Assembly: GCA_028685295.1 (NCBI GenBank)
Contig: JAQUEL010000011.1
Coordinates: forward strand, 1-34,536
Origin: a bacterium
GTDB taxonomy: Bacteria > UBP13 > UBA5359
Length of the DNA: 34,536 nt
Reading direction: 5' to 3'
Numbering within the stretch: the stretch's first letter is position 1; each line of letters starts with the position of its first letter. This document shows positions 1-10,279 of the stretch, piece by piece. The translations under genes were made by a program, and so were the position numbers. Under the pieces are notes generated by a model, which worked only from the letters and a program-made list of their open reading frames with translations, was not told the origin of the DNA and made no database searches.

Positions 1-2
1 AG

Positions 3-80
3 GCTGCTTTGATGTGGGAAGTTGCCCTAAAGATTATGGCGAAAGACCCCTTTTACTTTGTGGAAAGACATGCCACTTAA
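3..80 (+). CDS. possible 3' end of an upstream gene (partial)
   Basis: An open frame enters from the left edge and stops at TAA 78-80. It encodes about 25 residues with an amphipathic, helix-like composition (…WEVALKIMAKDPFYFVERH…). It lies before the 6S RNA promoter on the same strand. The +2 frame (stop at 86-88) is also open here, so the assignment is weak. The family is not recognisable from so short a piece. Confidence 0.3.
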   Translation, partial: AALMWEVALKIMAKDPFYFVERHAT

Positions 81-125
81 AGCGTTGACCTCTACCTACT
101 GCCTGCAATCCGGTCTTCTTTTATC

Positions 126-154
126 TTGAAAACTCTACTGCATTATGCTATATT
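126..154 (+). promoter_or_regulatory. sigma-A promoter with extended -10 for the 6S-like RNA
   Basis: TTGAAA at 126-131 is followed after exactly 17 nt by TATATT at 149-154. A TG dinucleotide one base upstream of the -10 makes it an extended -10. The predicted start is near 161, which fits the 5' end of the long hairpin RNA that follows. Confidence 0.6.
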
Positions 155-160
155 TAGGGT

Positions 161-345
161 GTAAAAGCTGCCCTGCGGCGTTCGTTAAATCTGAAAATTT
201 TGAGCCAACACATATACGTCGGGAGTTTGAATTCGCACATGGCATGGCAGCCCCTTTGCCGGGGAATCATAAAGTGTGCGGTAGAACGCCCACCTGCTAG
301 GCAGGGTTCAAAATTTTTAGGATAGACGGCGCGGTGGGGCTTTTT
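161..345 (+). ncRNA. ssrS: 6S RNA-like long-hairpin RNA upstream of rarA
   Basis: The stretch folds into one long irregular hairpin with a large central bubble, the shape of 6S RNA, which binds the housekeeping RNA polymerase holoenzyme as a promoter mimic. Visible pairings are 170-176 with 334-340, 182-186 with 325-329, an uninterrupted 16-bp helix 191-206 with 305-320 (two G-U), and an apical stem 234-240 with 274-280. A small hairpin (293-297 with 301-305) lies in the 3' side of the bubble, also a 6S trait. The final helix is followed at once by TTTTT (341-345), a terminator-like end. A good promoter sits at 126-154. The length of about 180 nt and the position before rarA fit 6S genes known in Firmicutes. 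No sequence-level match was tested. Confidence 0.6.
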
Positions 346-364
346 CGTGTTTAGGAGGGGTCTA

Positions 365-1618
365 ATGGACGATAGAGCGTTGCCGCTGTCCACCAGGATG
401 CGCCCCGCCCGCCTGGATGATTTTGTTGGGCAGGAGCATTTGCTTGCTCCTGGCAGAGTGTTGCGTAAAGCCATCGAAAGCGGTCGTCCGGGGTCAATGG
501 TACTTTGGGGGCCGCCTGGATGCGGAAAAACTACATTATCTCGTTTGATCGCTACTTATACGGGAGCTGATTTTCAAGAGTTCAGCGCCGTTACATCGGG
601 CATTCCTGATTTGCGTAAAATTATAGCTGTTGCTGATAAGCAGCTGAGTGAGAGCGGCGTGCAAACCATACTCTTTGTTGATGAAATACATCGTTTTAAC
701 AAAGCGCAGCAGGATGCCTTTTTACCATATGTAGAGGGTGGTACCATTATCCTTGTGGGCGCTACTACTGAGAATCCGCGTTTTTCACTCAATCCGCCTT
801 TGCTCTCTCGATCCCGTGTTTATAAGCTGAAACCGCTTAGTGTCGAAAATATTATTGATTTGGTCCGTCGTGCATTTGAGTATGATGATCTTCTGATGTC
901 GTCCCAACTGACTATCGATGATGAAGCTTTACATTATCTGGCGGATAGAGCATCAGGTGACGGCCGTCTGGCGCTGGATACGCTGGAGCTGGCTGCCAAC
1001 GCTGCTGATAAAGCGGAGAAGAGGCCCTTTATCATACAGCTGTCATTAATTGAAGAGGTTTTGCAGCAAAGATCTCTGCGCTACGGAATCGATGACCATT
1101 ATGATATTATTTCAGCTTATATAAAGAGCTTGCGCGGTTCCGATCCCGATGCAGCGCTTTATTGGCTGGCAAAAATGCTCTCTTCCGGTGAGGATCCGCG
1201 TTTTATCGCCAGGCGTCTTGTCATTCAGGCGGCTGAAGATGTAGGCTGTGCCGATCCCATGGCTCTGATAGTGGCTACGGCTGCATCTCACGCTGTGGCG
1301 GATATCGGTCTGCCGGAGGCCGGGATTCCGCTGGCAGAGGCTACGATATATGTTGCCTGCGCTCCTAAAAGCAATGCTGCTTATCTCTCTCTTAAAGCAG
1401 CAATGGAGGCTGTAGAGAAAATGCAACCCGGGGCCGTGCCGGAACATATTAAAGGGCATCCTCAAGGATATCTTTATCCGCATGATTATCCGGAGCATTT
1501 TGTAAAGCAGCAGTATATGCCGGATAATCTCAAGGGTGTGCGTTTCTATAACCCCGGTGAATTCGGCTATGAAGGTAAATTATCCAAGCGTCTGGAAAAA
1601 TGGAGAGAAGCTGAATAA
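365..1618 (+). CDS. rarA: RarA/MgsA-type AAA+ ATPase (replication-associated recombination protein A)
   Basis: This is a cytoplasmic AAA+ ATPase related to clamp loaders and RuvB that acts at stalled replication forks. With the start used here it is 417 residues, the usual family length. It shows Walker A GPPGCGKTT (about 49-57), Walker B FVDEIHRFNK (about 104-113) and sensor 1 LVGATTENP, followed by the MgsA-type C-terminal region with the conserved GEDPRFIARRL and a C-terminal LKGVRFYNPGE-like block. The ATG at 365 is preferred because AGGAGG lies at 353-358 with 6-nt spacing; an in-frame GTG at 347 would include that site in the coding sequence. The gene starts about 20 nt after the 6S-like terminator, so read-through from the RNA promoter may supply transcription. 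Confidence 0.95.
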   Translation: MDDRALPLSTRMRPARLDDFVGQEHLLAPGRVLRKAIESGRPGSMVLWGPPGCGKTTLSRLIATYTGADFQEFSAVTSGIPDLRKIIAVADKQLSESGVQTILFVDEIHRFNKAQQDAFLPYVEGGTIILVGATTENPRFSLNPPLLSRSRVYKLKPLSVENIIDLVRRAFEYDDLLMSSQLTIDDEALHYLADRASGDGRLALDTLELAANAADKAEKRPFIIQLSLIEEVLQQRSLRYGIDDHYDIISAYIKSLRGSDPDAALYWLAKMLSSGEDPRFIARRLVIQAAEDVGCADPMALIVATAASHAVADIGLPEAGIPLAEATIYVACAPKSNAAYLSLKAAMEAVEKMQPGAVPEHIKGHPQGYLYPHDYPEHFVKQQYMPDNLKGVRFYNPGEFGYEGKLSKRLEKWREAE

Positions 1619-1686
1619 GGATGAGCAGCTCCGGCAGAGGGCATAGATTTATATGAACGGTGTGCATCGAATGTTTAACGCCAAGA

Positions 1687-1715
1687 TTGTTCTGTCGGGG
1701 CTATTATGATATTAT
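1687..1715 (+). promoter_or_regulatory. probable sigma-A promoter of lon
   Basis: TTGTTC at 1687-1692 and TATTAT at 1710-1715 are separated by 17 nt, with TG one base before the -10 (1707-1708). The predicted transcript would start near 1722, just before a strong stem-loop (1724-1746). No CIRCE or CtsR-type repeat was seen. Confidence 0.5.
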
Positions 1716-1723
1716 AACCGTGA

Positions 1724-1746
1724 TCTTCGGCCGGAAAGGCCGGAGA
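1724..1746 (+). other. stem-loop at the 5' end of the lon transcript
   Basis: A 9-bp stem (1724-1732 with 1738-1746, one G-U pair) closes a GGAAA loop. No T run follows, so it is not a standard terminator. Its position directly after the predicted transcription start suggests a 5' stabilising hairpin, though it could also mark the end of the rarA message. Confidence 0.4.
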
Positions 1747-1863
1747 ACAATTGAATTTAATGTTTATGGTTTAGGTGCGAAGTTTTATTAAGTATTTAAG
1801 TTTTTGTTTAAGGATCTTGAAAGATGAGCTTTGAATTCAGAACCGATTACGGATGTGTTTGCT

Positions 1864-4368
1864 ATGAATGAGACCGTGAGCATTGCAGGAGAGGAATTTA
1901 TCTCCGAAATATTGAAAGCTTCCGAAGAAGTGCCTCTGTTGCCGCTTAAGGATACGGTAATATTTCCCCACACTATTGTGCCTCTTTATGTGGGACGGGA
2001 AAAATCGCTAAGGGCAATCGAGCGTGCCGCCGCCGGCGATAAGGTTTTACTTCTGGCGACTCAGCGCGAGCAGGTGGATGATGAGCCCGCCCCTGGAGAA
2101 CTCTATGATATAGGTACCAAAGCCAACATTGTACAACTGCTAAAGATGCCTGATGGAACGGCTAAGCTGCTGATTGAGGGCGTCAGCCGGGTGCGTATGA
2201 TAGAGGTTACCGATAACGGGCAGCATTTGACGGCAGTTTTCGAGGCCGTCGAAGATATGGATAATGAGCCCTCTCTGGAACTGGAGGCCTTGAAGCGTAG
2301 CCTTCTCCAGCTTTTTGAAAGAGTCGTCAATTTGCATAAAAACCTGCCTAACGAGGCTTATGTAGCTGCCTTGAACATCGATGAGCCTGAGCGTCTGGGG
2401 GATATGATTGCCACGCATCTATCTCTGCCTGTGAAGGAGCAGCAGCAACTTCTAGAGGAGTTCTCCCTCAGACTTCGTCTGCGCAAGGTTTGCATGTTGC
2501 TGGAGAAGGAATTGGAGATCCTGGAATTGGAGAACAGGATCCAAAGTGAAGTTCGTGAACAATTGGAAAAATTACAGCGGGAGATGTACCTGCGAGAGCA
2601 AATGAAGATCATCCAACGTGAGTTGAACGGTGATGAAGACGGCGAGCAGGGTGAGCTTGAACGATTTGCAGCACAAGTTGAGAGCGCAGAGATCCCGGAA
2701 GAAGCTAGGGAAAAGATTTTACGTGAACTTGATCGTTTGAAGAGGATGCCGTCTGTATCTCCTGAAGCGCCTATGCTCAGAAATTATATCGATTGGATGC
2801 TTGGTTTGCCCTGGGGTAAGCCGGTTAATAAAAAAATCACCTTGGCTAAGGCTGAGCGTATACTTGAAAAGAGCCATTATGGCTTGGATAAGGCTAAGGA
2901 ACGTATTCTTGAGTATCTGGCCGTTTACAAGCTGACCGGCAATCTGAGAGGCCCTATTCTCTGCTTTGTAGGTCCTCCCGGAACAGGCAAAACATCCATC
3001 GGTAAATCCATAGCCGAATCACTAGGACGCGAGTTTATTCGTATTTCGTTGGGTGGTATGAAGGATGAGGCTGAAATCCGGGGGCACAGGCGTACTTATA
3101 TCGGCGCTATGCCCGGACGGATTATCCAGGCTATGCGCCAGGCCGGCACCAGGAATCCTGTCTTCATGATGGATGAGATCGATAAAATCGGTATGGACTT
3201 TAGAGGCGACCCTGCTTCAGCCTTGCTGGAGGTCCTTGATCCGGAGCAGAATAACTCCTTCAGCGATAATTATATCGAAGTGCCGTATGATCTCTCTGAG
3301 GTTATGTTTATTACTACAGCCAATACGCTGGAAACAGTGCCGCCCGCTCTCAAAGATAGGATGGAGATTATTCTCTTTAACTCCTATACCGATGAGGAGA
3401 AGCTTCGTATTGCCAGAGAGTTTTTGATACCGAGGCAGATCACCGCGAATGGTCTTAAACCATCCAATATCGAAATATCCGACGGTGCTTTGATCAGGAT
3501 CATAAGAGAGTATGCCAGAGAATCCGGTGTCAGGAATTTGGAGAGGGAGATAGGCAGCCTTTGCCGAAAATCGGCTAGAAAGATCGCCGATGGCGACAGG
3601 CGCAGGAAAATAAGAATAACAACCGGCTCGATACCGGTATATCTGGGGCAACCTGCTTATCCTCTTACGGCGCCTGAAGGTGATGATTTGGTAGGTGTGG
3701 CCAACGGGCTGGCCTGGACCGAGGTTGGCGGGGAAACACTGAATATTGAAGTATCCGTTGTTGCGGGTAAGGGGAATGTCTTGCTGACAGGGCAGCTAGG
3801 CGATGTTATGCGGGAATCCGCACAGGCGGCATTGACTTATGTGCGCAGCCGTGCCGATGAACTGAAGCTGGAATATGATCTGGGCGAAGAGAGCGATATC
3901 CATATACATGTACCGGCAGGTGCAGTGCCCAAGGATGGTCCTTCCGCAGGCGTTACTCTGGCTACGGCTATAGCGTCGGCAGCTACCGGCATTCCGGTCA
4001 GAGGAGATCTGGCTATGACCGGAGAGGTTACGTTGCGTGGGCGCGTATTGCAGGTGGCGGGAATTAAGGAAAAGGTACTGGCCGCATACCGTGACGGTTT
4101 GACAATTATTGTTTTGCCGGCTGAGAATGAAGGCGACCTGGAGGAGATACCGGCCTCAATCAGACGAAAGATGTCCTTTATCCCTGTCAGGCACATGGAT
4201 GACGTTTTGAAAGCGGCCTTGGTTAAAGGAAAGAGACAAAAGAGCAGAGCCAAGATTGCCCCGGCTATGCCCGGCAGACAGGCAGCTAAGGCTGTCGGCA
4301 ATAGCGGCAGTACGGTTGAAGACAATATAAAGATTGATGCAGGAATGGCTCATGAATCGCCCCTGTGA
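1864..4368 (+). CDS. lon: ATP-dependent protease La (Lon)
   Basis: Lon is a cytosolic hexameric AAA+ serine protease that degrades misfolded and regulatory proteins. The protein has the N-terminal substrate-binding domain ([11 protein letters not shown] near the start), a long coiled coil, Walker [10 protein letters not shown], Walker B FMMDEIDK, and a C-terminal S16 protease domain with the serine in PKDGPSAG and the lysine in GIKEK. The serine and lysine are 43 residues apart, as in E. coli Lon. The length of about 834 residues is normal. A TTG start at 1831 would add 11 residues but has no well-placed ribosome binding site. The site AAGGA (1810-1814) is instead spaced for an ATG at 1824 that opens a 15-codon leader frame ending at 1871, overlapping the ATG used here. 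Confidence 0.95.
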   Translation: MNETVSIAGEEFISEILKASEEVPLLPLKDTVIFPHTIVPLYVGREKSLRAIERAAAGDKVLLLATQREQVDDEPAPGELYDIGTKANIVQLLKMPDGTAKLLIEGVSRVRMIEVTDNGQHLTAVFEAVEDMDNEPSLELEALKRSLLQLFERVVNLHKNLPNEAYVAALNIDEPERLGDMIATHLSLPVKEQQQLLEEFSLRLRLRKVCMLLEKELEILELENRIQSEVREQLEKLQREMYLREQMKIIQRELNGDEDGEQGELERFAAQVESAEIPEEAREKILRELDRLKRMPSVSPEAPMLRNYIDWMLGLPWGKPVNKKITLAKAERILEKSHYGLDKAKERILEYLAVYKLTGNLRGPILCFVGPPGTGKTSIGKSIAESLGREFIRISLGGMKDEAEIRGHRRTYIGAMPGRIIQAMRQAGTRNPVFMMDEIDKIGMDFRGDPASALLEVLDPEQNNSFSDNYIEVPYDLSEVMFITTANTLETVPPALKDRMEIILFNSYTDEEKLRIAREFLIPRQITANGLKPSNIEISDGALIRIIREYARESGVRNLEREIGSLCRKSARKIADGDRRRKIRITTGSIPVYLGQPAYPLTAPEGDDLVGVANGLAWTEVGGETLNIEVSVVAGKGNVLLTGQLGDVMRESAQAALTYVRSRADELKLEYDLGEESDIHIHVPAGAVPKDGPSAGVTLATAIASAATGIPVRGDLAMTGEVTLRGRVLQVAGIKEKVLAAYRDGLTIIVLPAENEGDLEEIPASIRRKMSFIPVRHMDDVLKAALVKGKRQKSRAKIAPAMPGRQAAKAVGNSGSTVEDNIKIDAGMAHESPL

Positions 4369-4445
4369 TTTTCAAACCCAAGAAGCATATTTTTGTAACA
4401 TCCGCAGCTGGAAAGAGGAGCGGATGGCGGACCTGGAGGGCATGT

Positions 4446-7148
4446 ATGGGAACCCAGAAATCGGAATTGGATAATAAACAATCAGCAACGCACACGGAGG
4501 AAGAATTTCTGAAAGAGATGTCCAGCTCTTATAATCCTTCTGAAGTTGAGCAGCGCTGGTCCTCATACTGGATAGATAAAGGTGTTTTTCATGCAGAAGT
4601 GGATCATGATAAGGAACCTTTCACCATTGTTATACCTCCGCCAAACATTACCGGATCTCTGCATATGGGGCATGCTTTAAATGATACCATACAGGATATA
4701 TTGATTCGTTCTCAGCGCATGCGCGGCAAGGAAGCTCTCTGGCTGCCGGGCACAGATCATGCGGGGATAGCTACCCAAAACGTAGTGGAACGCAACCTGG
4801 CCGCAGAAGGGCTAAGGAAGGAAGATCTGGGACGTGAGGCCTTTGTTGAAAGGGTCTGGCAGTGGCGCAAGCAGTATGGGAATACCATCATCAACCAGCT
4901 GAAGCGGTTGGGAGCTTCATGCGACTGGCAACGTGAACGTTTCACTATGGATGAGAAATACTCCGCTGCAGTGCGTAAAGTCTTTGTTACGCTCTATGAG
5001 AAGGGGTATATCTACCGCGATAAATATATTATTAACTGGTGTCCTCGTTGCATGACGGCCATCTCGGATATCGAGGTGGAGTATTCTGAGGAGATGGGCA
5101 ATCTTTATTTCATTAAATATCCCGGTGTGGATGGTGATGATATTATCGTCGCCACCACCCGCCCGGAGACGATGCTTGGAGATACCGCCGTTGCGGTAAA
5201 TCCTGAAGATAAACGTTATGCCTCTTTGGCAGGTTGCAAGCTGACTCTGCCTTTGACAGGCCGTAAGATACCGATTATTGCTGATACCTATGTTGATCCA
5301 GCCTTCGGTACCGGTGCTGTCAAGATTACGCCGGCTCATGACCCCAATGACTTTGAGGTCGGCCTTCGGCATAGTTTGGAGCAGATAACCGTTATCGGCA
5401 ATGATGCACGCATGACGGAAGCTGCCGGTAAATATGCCGGCCTGAATAGATACGAAGCCAGGGAAGCGATAATCAAGGATCTGGAAGCCGCCGGATTATT
5501 AGTAAAAATTGAGCCTTACCAGCATTCTGTGGGGCATTGCTATCGTTGTAATACGGTTATAGAACCTTTGATATCACTACAATGGTTCATGCGCATGAAG
5601 GAACTGGCTGCACCTGCTATCCGGGCGGTTGTTGATGGACGGATACGTTTTGTGCCGGAAAGGTGGACTAAGGTCTACTTAGATTGGATGGAGCACATCC
5701 GTGATTGGTGCATCTCTCGTCAGATATGGTGGGGGCACCGGCTGCCGGTTTGGTATTGTAATGAATGCGGTGAGATGATAATCAGCGAAGAGGCTCCGTC
5801 ATCCTGCACTAAATGCAATGCTGTGGCGCTGTGCCGGGAAACCGATGTTCTGGATACCTGGTTCAGCTCAGCGCTATGGCCCTTTGCTACCATGGGCTGG
5901 CCGGAGAAAACACCGGAAGTGAATTATTTCTATCCCACTTCAGTTCTGGTAACAGGGCATGAGATCATCTATTTTTGGGTATCACGTATGATTATGCAGG
6001 GGTTGGAGTTTATGGGAGAGATACCCTTCCACACGGTATATATTCATGGCATCGTCCGTGATGAATCCGGCAAAAAGATGAGCAAATCCTTGGGCAATGT
6101 TATAGATCCGCTGGAAATAATCGACCGCTACGGCACCGATGCTCTGCGCTTTGCCATGGTGGCTTTCTCTGCTACCGGCCAGGATATCTATCTTTCGGAT
6201 GAAAAGTTTGAGACCTGTCGCAATTTTGCCAATAAGATATGGAACGCTTCGCGCTTTGTAATGATGAATCTTACAGATTACTCTTCGACGGAAGAGGAGA
6301 TTACCGATCTCTCACTGGCAGATCGCTGGATTTTGAGCCGTTATAATACGTTGATAGGGGAGATTACCGGTTTATTGGATAGCCTGGATTTTTGCGAAGC
6401 CGGCAAACGGCTCTACGAATTCATCTGGAGCGAATTCTGTGATTGGTATTTGGAAATGGTAAAGCCTCTCCTTTACAGCAAAGACAAAGCAACACCTGCT
6501 CGCAAAGCGGCACAGCAGACGCTATGGCGGGTATTGGATGGTTGCATGCGTTTGTTGCATCCGTATATGCCGTACATAACCGAGGAAATATGGCAAAGGT
6601 TGAATCCCGACAAAGGGGTATCCGTGGCCATAAGCGCCTGGCCTGCCAGAAACGAATCTCGCATGGATCTTTCGCTGGAGAATGATGTCCGGGCTGTAAT
6701 GGAGTTGATTCGGGCTGTCCGCAATATGAGGGCTGAGGTCCGAGTGCCTCAGGGTGCCCAGGTATCGATCACCATATCGGCGCCGGAGCGTGACCTGGAC
6801 CTGGTCAGGGTGGCTCAAGATTACATAAGGACGCTGGCCAGGGTTTCGGAAATAAATATGTTGGGCCATCTCCATGAAAAACCGACAAAGGCTATGAGCG
6901 CTGTAGTGAGTGATATCGAGATATACCTGCCGCTGGAAGGGATTATCGATCTGAGTAAAGAGCAGGAACGCCTGTCCAAGGAGTTGAAAACTGTTCAGGT
7001 TGAGATTGCTAAAGTAGAGAAGAAACTGTTGAACCAGGAATTCATTCAGAAGGCGCCTCAGGAAGTAGTTCAGCGCGAAAAGACCAAAAAGGCGGAATTG
7101 CAGCAGCGCCGTATAAGATTACAGCAACGTTTGGAAGATATCGCATGA
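4446..7148 (+). CDS. valS: valyl-tRNA synthetase
   Basis: This class I aminoacyl-tRNA synthetase charges tRNA-Val. It shows the HIGH-type signature in [13 protein letters not shown] (about 64-78), KMSKS at about 544-548, an editing (CP1) domain with the [12 protein letters not shown] block, CxxC pairs typical of zinc-binding inserts (WCPRC, WYCNEC, SCTKC), and a C-terminal coiled-coil tRNA-binding arm. It is 900 residues with this start. The ATG at 4446 is chosen because GGAGGG lies at 4435-4440. A GTG at 4365 overlapping the lon stop has no such site, and an ATG at 4518 would also keep all motifs. There is no room for a T-box leader between lon and valS. Its stop overlaps the folC start. Confidence 0.95.
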   Translation: MGTQKSELDNKQSATHTEEEFLKEMSSSYNPSEVEQRWSSYWIDKGVFHAEVDHDKEPFTIVIPPPNITGSLHMGHALNDTIQDILIRSQRMRGKEALWLPGTDHAGIATQNVVERNLAAEGLRKEDLGREAFVERVWQWRKQYGNTIINQLKRLGASCDWQRERFTMDEKYSAAVRKVFVTLYEKGYIYRDKYIINWCPRCMTAISDIEVEYSEEMGNLYFIKYPGVDGDDIIVATTRPETMLGDTAVAVNPEDKRYASLAGCKLTLPLTGRKIPIIADTYVDPAFGTGAVKITPAHDPNDFEVGLRHSLEQITVIGNDARMTEAAGKYAGLNRYEAREAIIKDLEAAGLLVKIEPYQHSVGHCYRCNTVIEPLISLQWFMRMKELAAPAIRAVVDGRIRFVPERWTKVYLDWMEHIRDWCISRQIWWGHRLPVWYCNECGEMIISEEAPSSCTKCNAVALCRETDVLDTWFSSALWPFATMGWPEKTPEVNYFYPTSVLVTGHEIIYFWVSRMIMQGLEFMGEIPFHTVYIHGIVRDESGKKMSKSLGNVIDPLEIIDRYGTDALRFAMVAFSATGQDIYLSDEKFETCRNFANKIWNASRFVMMNLTDYSSTEEEITDLSLADRWILSRYNTLIGEITGLLDSLDFCEAGKRLYEFIWSEFCDWYLEMVKPLLYSKDKATPARKAAQQTLWRVLDGCMRLLHPYMPYITEEIWQRLNPDKGVSVAISAWPARNESRMDLSLENDVRAVMELIRAVRNMRAEVRVPQGAQVSITISAPERDLDLVRVAQDYIRTLARVSEINMLGHLHEKPTKAMSAVVSDIEIYLPLEGIIDLSKEQERLSKELKTVQVEIAKVEKKLLNQEFIQKAPQEVVQREKTKKAELQQRRIRLQQRLEDIA

Positions 7149-8515
7149 TCCTCAGCCATAAGCATGTGGCCGATAGTCAATCTGAAAACAACTCACAGCT
7201 GGTAACTGGGCCCTGCAGACAGAGTTACGGAGATATAATATCCGTACTCAATGAGAGCCATAATCGCAGGATCAAGCCCGGTCTGTCGCGAATTACAGCA
7301 TTGCTAACGGCTATGGGAAATCCGCATCATAATTTTCCTGCTATTCATATCGCCGGCACGAATGGTAAAGGATCGGTAGCCGCCATGTTATCTGCTATAT
7401 TGGCAGCCGGCGGCTTAAAAACAGGGCTCTATACGTCACCGCATCTTGAAGATTACAGAGAGAGGATACGCCTGAACGGCAAACCGATTCCATGTGACCA
7501 GTTAAGAGCTCTATTCGAATCGCTTCCTGTCCCAGCCGATGATATGCCGTATAACGACAAGCCCACCCCCTATGAATTGAGCACCGCTATAGCTTTTGCC
7601 TGGTTCAGCCGGCAGAAAGCGGATATAGCTGTGGTGGAAACCGGTATGGGCGGCAGGTGGGATGCCACCAATGCGCTTGAAAATGTCTTGATCTCTATTA
7701 TTACCAGTGTATCTTACGATCATTGCCATTATCTAGGCAGTGATTTGATCTCTATAGCTGCCGAGAAGGCCGGTATCATCAAGAAAGGGGTGCCGGTCCT
7801 GACAGGGGCTTCCGAGCCTGCATATACGGCCATAGCCTCGGCTGCCAAGGCAGCAGGCAGCCGGATTTACGCCTGTGGGCGGGAGATACTCTGGGAGTGC
7901 GTATCCGATGACACCGACGCCGTCTTTATGAATATCTTCCTTGATGGCAAGCTTATTCCCGGTCTACCTAAGTCTCTTCAGGGCCGTCATCAAGAGATGA
8001 ATCTGGCACTGGCATCAGCGGCCGCAAATCTTCTACCGGCGAGATACCGTCCGGATACGACTACGATGCGCGCGGGACTGTCTATGGTGGAATGGCCGGG
8101 GCGTTTGGAAATCTTTTCCGGCACACCCTCGTTTTTACTGGACGGCGCTCATAATCCTGATGGTATGGAGGCGCTTTGTAATTATCTGGATACTATAACA
8201 GGCCGCTATTCGCATTTGGCTACAGTGATAGGCATACTGGCAGATAAGGATGCATCCGCTATGCTAGGGCGTTTGTCACAATCGGTTTCTAATCCGTATT
8301 TCGTTTCGCCTGCCAGTGACAGGGCGCTCTCTGCAAAGGAGATGGCGGCCATGTGGCCACGCTCCGGTGAGGCTACGGCCTGTAAGGATTTACCGGAAGC
8401 TATACGTCTGGCAACATCTACTGTTGGTGACAATGGCCTGATCTGCATAGCCGGTTCCCTTTATTTGGTAGGGGAAGCCCGCACCTTGCTGAGAGGCGGC
8501 AAGAGATGCCGTTAA
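7145..8515 (+). CDS. folC: bifunctional folylpolyglutamate/dihydrofolate synthase
   Basis: FolC ligates glutamate to folates, and in many bacteria also to dihydropteroate, using ATP. The P-loop [15 protein letters not shown] lies at about residues 68-82. The Mur-ligase-type blocks [21 protein letters not shown] and the C-terminal DGAHNPDGM follow. At 456 residues it is slightly long for the family, with roughly 20 extra N-terminal residues before the conserved KPGLSRI region. The ATG overlaps the valS stop (ATGA), indicating translational coupling. Confidence 0.92.
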   Translation: MILSHKHVADSQSENNSQLVTGPCRQSYGDIISVLNESHNRRIKPGLSRITALLTAMGNPHHNFPAIHIAGTNGKGSVAAMLSAILAAGGLKTGLYTSPHLEDYRERIRLNGKPIPCDQLRALFESLPVPADDMPYNDKPTPYELSTAIAFAWFSRQKADIAVVETGMGGRWDATNALENVLISIITSVSYDHCHYLGSDLISIAAEKAGIIKKGVPVLTGASEPAYTAIASAAKAAGSRIYACGREILWECVSDDTDAVFMNIFLDGKLIPGLPKSLQGRHQEMNLALASAAANLLPARYRPDTTTMRAGLSMVEWPGRLEIFSGTPSFLLDGAHNPDGMEALCNYLDTITGRYSHLATVIGILADKDASAMLGRLSQSVSNPYFVSPASDRALSAKEMAAMWPRSGEATACKDLPEAIRLATSTVGDNGLICIAGSLYLVGEARTLLRGGKRCR

Positions 8516-9057
8516 CGCCTGCAAAAAAAAGAGCCTCTCTCTGGCTCTCGGCATCTCTGCTTTGCGGTCTCTTTTGCGGCATCTTTCTTTTGCCTAAATT
8601 GATGCCGCAAAAGAGCGTGGATACTTTGGAGGATATAGCTGTAATTCAATCACCGGCTTCTCAAATGACGGCTGACGGTAACCGGCGCTCATCTGCAGAC
8701 GCTTCATCGGCGTACTGTGCCGAAGCAACGGCAGAGAGCCCTGATAAGAGAGTTCTATCGGCGCTATCAGCCGACACGCCGACATCTTCCGATAGTAATG
8801 AGCGGACGATGAGCGCTTCTTCCACAGAGAACCTTACAGAGACCTTCTCCATTCAGGTAGGCAGTTTTTTTTCGTATGATAATGCTGAAGCTATGGCCGA
8901 TCGAATGAAATCCAGAGGGTATAGGCCTGTGATGATCATTCCTGATGGAGCATCAACCAAAGTGCTTGTCGGCAGCTATAACGACAGAAGAACAGCTGCC
9001 TTAGAAGCGGAAAAGCTGCAACAATCCGGCTGTCCGGCCTTTGTCAGAGACGATTAA
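8506..9057 (+). CDS. SPOR-domain membrane protein
   Basis: This 183-residue protein has a short basic N-terminus, one membrane segment (about residues 12-30), a Ser/Thr/Ala-rich low-complexity linker (about 40-110), and a C-terminal SPOR-like repeat (about 112-181, starting FSIQVGSFF and including VLVGSYNDRRTA). SPOR domains bind denuded septal peptidoglycan, so the domain probably sits outside the membrane with a single inside-out anchor. The start overlaps the end of folC by 10 nt, and GAGGCGG just upstream can serve as ribosome binding site. folC-SPOR neighbours are common in Clostridia. No enzymatic role is seen. Confidence 0.8.
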   Translation: MPLTPAKKRASLWLSASLLCGLFCGIFLLPKLMPQKSVDTLEDIAVIQSPASQMTADGNRRSSADASSAYCAEATAESPDKRVLSALSADTPTSSDSNERTMSASSTENLTETFSIQVGSFFSYDNAEAMADRMKSRGYRPVMIIPDGASTKVLVGSYNDRRTAALEAEKLQQSGCPAFVRDD

Positions 9058-9100
9058 GCAATAATTTTCCTTATATGACAGATTTATACCTGAAAGCCAT

Positions 9101-9180
9101 TTTGCCGCCTGCTATTATTTAATATGAAATCGGTGGTAAGCCGCTGTAACTATCGTCAATAGATAATATCAGGCGGTGGG
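9101..9180 (+). promoter_or_regulatory. structured leader RNA abutting the ribosome binding site
   Basis: Two segments about 40 nt apart form a near-continuous helix: 9105-9111 with 9170-9176 (7 GC-rich pairs), one C/T mismatch, then 9113-9121 with 9160-9168. Possible T-G pairs (9101-9104 with 9177-9180) would extend it into GGGAGG, the ribosome binding site of the downstream gene at 9178-9183. The closed loop of about 38 nt holds a small hairpin with CGGT and GCCG arms (9131-9134 with 9140-9143). This looks like a translational control element. It does not match any riboswitch class I can recall. GCCGCTGTAAC faintly resembles part of the cobalamin riboswitch core, but most of that core is absent. 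Confidence 0.45.
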
Positions 9181-9188
9181 AGGTAAGC

Positions 9189-10250
9189 ATGGATAGACAA
9201 TATTATCTTGATTTAGCTGCAAAGGGGTTATGCATGCCTATAGGAGCAGATCTGATACTGCATGAGCATGAGGATGCAGAGGCAATTCTGTTGGATGGCG
9301 AGCGCTTGGGTGAAATACTGAAGGAGACGGCATATCATTTTTCCACCCCATTAGCATTTCCTCATATGAATCTGGAACTGGAGAAGGAAATCTTGCTGAA
9401 GATGATCGGCGTTGCTTCAGAAGAGATGACGGGATTTCGTTTTGCAACGGCACCTGACTCTAATATGTTCGCTTTAGTGAAGGAAAAGCTAGGAGAGCTA
9501 TTTTTGCCAGCAATGCAAGCTCAAATTGAGGCGCTCAGGTATGTTGCCGCCAGAAGAGAACTCTTGCCTGTGGGAATGTCTATAGGGCCTTTCTCATTGA
9601 TGACCAAGCTGGTTGCCGACCCTATTATACCGGTATGTATGGCAGGAAGAGGCGTTACGTCTGATGAGGATGCTGAGATCAGGCTTGTAGAGAAAGCTCT
9701 TGATCTGGGTTTGCTTATCATATTGCACAACATACGGATGCAAATCGAGGCAGGGGCTAAGGCTCTCTTTATAGCTGAACCGGCAGCAAATAAAGTATAT
9801 TTTTCGCCGAATCAGCTTAAATGCGGCTCGGATATCTTTGAGCGTTACGTGATGGCGTATAATTATCAGATCAAGGCCTTGCTTGATTTTTACGGCGTAG
9901 ACCTTATCTTTCACTGTTGTGGTGAGTTGATCGATTATATGGTGGAAGAGTTTGTAAAGCTGGATCCGGCTATATTGAGCCTGGGCAGTTCACGTAAGCT
10001 GTGGGAAGATGCGGCGTTGGTGCCGAAGAGCACGGTACTCTTCGGGAATCTTCCATCCAAGCAGTTCTATTCAGATAGTCTGATAACAGTGGAAGAGGTT
10101 ATCAAGTATGGGAAGGAACTCCTTGAGAAGATGCGGCAGATCGGCCATCCATTTATTCTGGGGAGTGAATGTGATATCCTCAGCGTTTCCGGCTGTCAGG
10201 AGACTATTATGCGAAAAGCCGAAGCGATTCAAGACGCTTTGCTGGCGTAA
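9189..10250 (+). CDS. uroporphyrinogen decarboxylase-fold methyltransferase (MtaA/CmuA-like)
   Basis: This 353-residue protein belongs to the UroD superfamily branch that holds MtaA, MtbA and CmuA, zinc enzymes that move methyl groups between corrinoid proteins and thiols. It keeps the zinc-site pattern H242-x-C244 in LIFHCCGEL and a C-terminal C328 in FILGSECD, which fit a methyltransferase rather than heme synthesis. No hem genes are nearby. The start has GGGAGG at 9178-9183 with 5-nt spacing. A folded leader lies immediately upstream. Downstream are an ArsR repressor, an ArsP-like permease and a thioredoxin-like protein, but no corrinoid protein, so the methyl donor and acceptor are unknown. 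A role with methylated arsenicals is inference only. Confidence 0.8.
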   Translation: MDRQYYLDLAAKGLCMPIGADLILHEHEDAEAILLDGERLGEILKETAYHFSTPLAFPHMNLELEKEILLKMIGVASEEMTGFRFATAPDSNMFALVKEKLGELFLPAMQAQIEALRYVAARRELLPVGMSIGPFSLMTKLVADPIIPVCMAGRGVTSDEDAEIRLVEKALDLGLLIILHNIRMQIEAGAKALFIAEPAANKVYFSPNQLKCGSDIFERYVMAYNYQIKALLDFYGVDLIFHCCGELIDYMVEEFVKLDPAILSLGSSRKLWEDAALVPKSTVLFGNLPSKQFYSDSLITVEEVIKYGKELLEKMRQIGHPFILGSECDILSVSGCQETIMRKAEAIQDALLA

Positions 10251-10279
10251 CAAGCTTCCTCAACATTGTTTAGAGGCTA

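Noticed and set aside
2-172. An alternative 6S-like fold using 2-10 with 164-172 and 25-31 with 153-159
   Set aside because: The 3' arms overlap the strong promoter at 126-154 and its start, and the fold at 161-345 has far longer helices plus a terminator.
262-322. tRNA-like string with GCGGTAGAACGC and GGTTCAAA
   Set aside because: No acceptor stem, no proper anticodon arm and no T stem can be formed; the GGTTCAAA belongs to the 16-bp helix of the 6S-like RNA.
4369-4445. T-box riboswitch before valS
   Set aside because: The gap is only 77 nt and lacks the T-box sequence and specifier stem.
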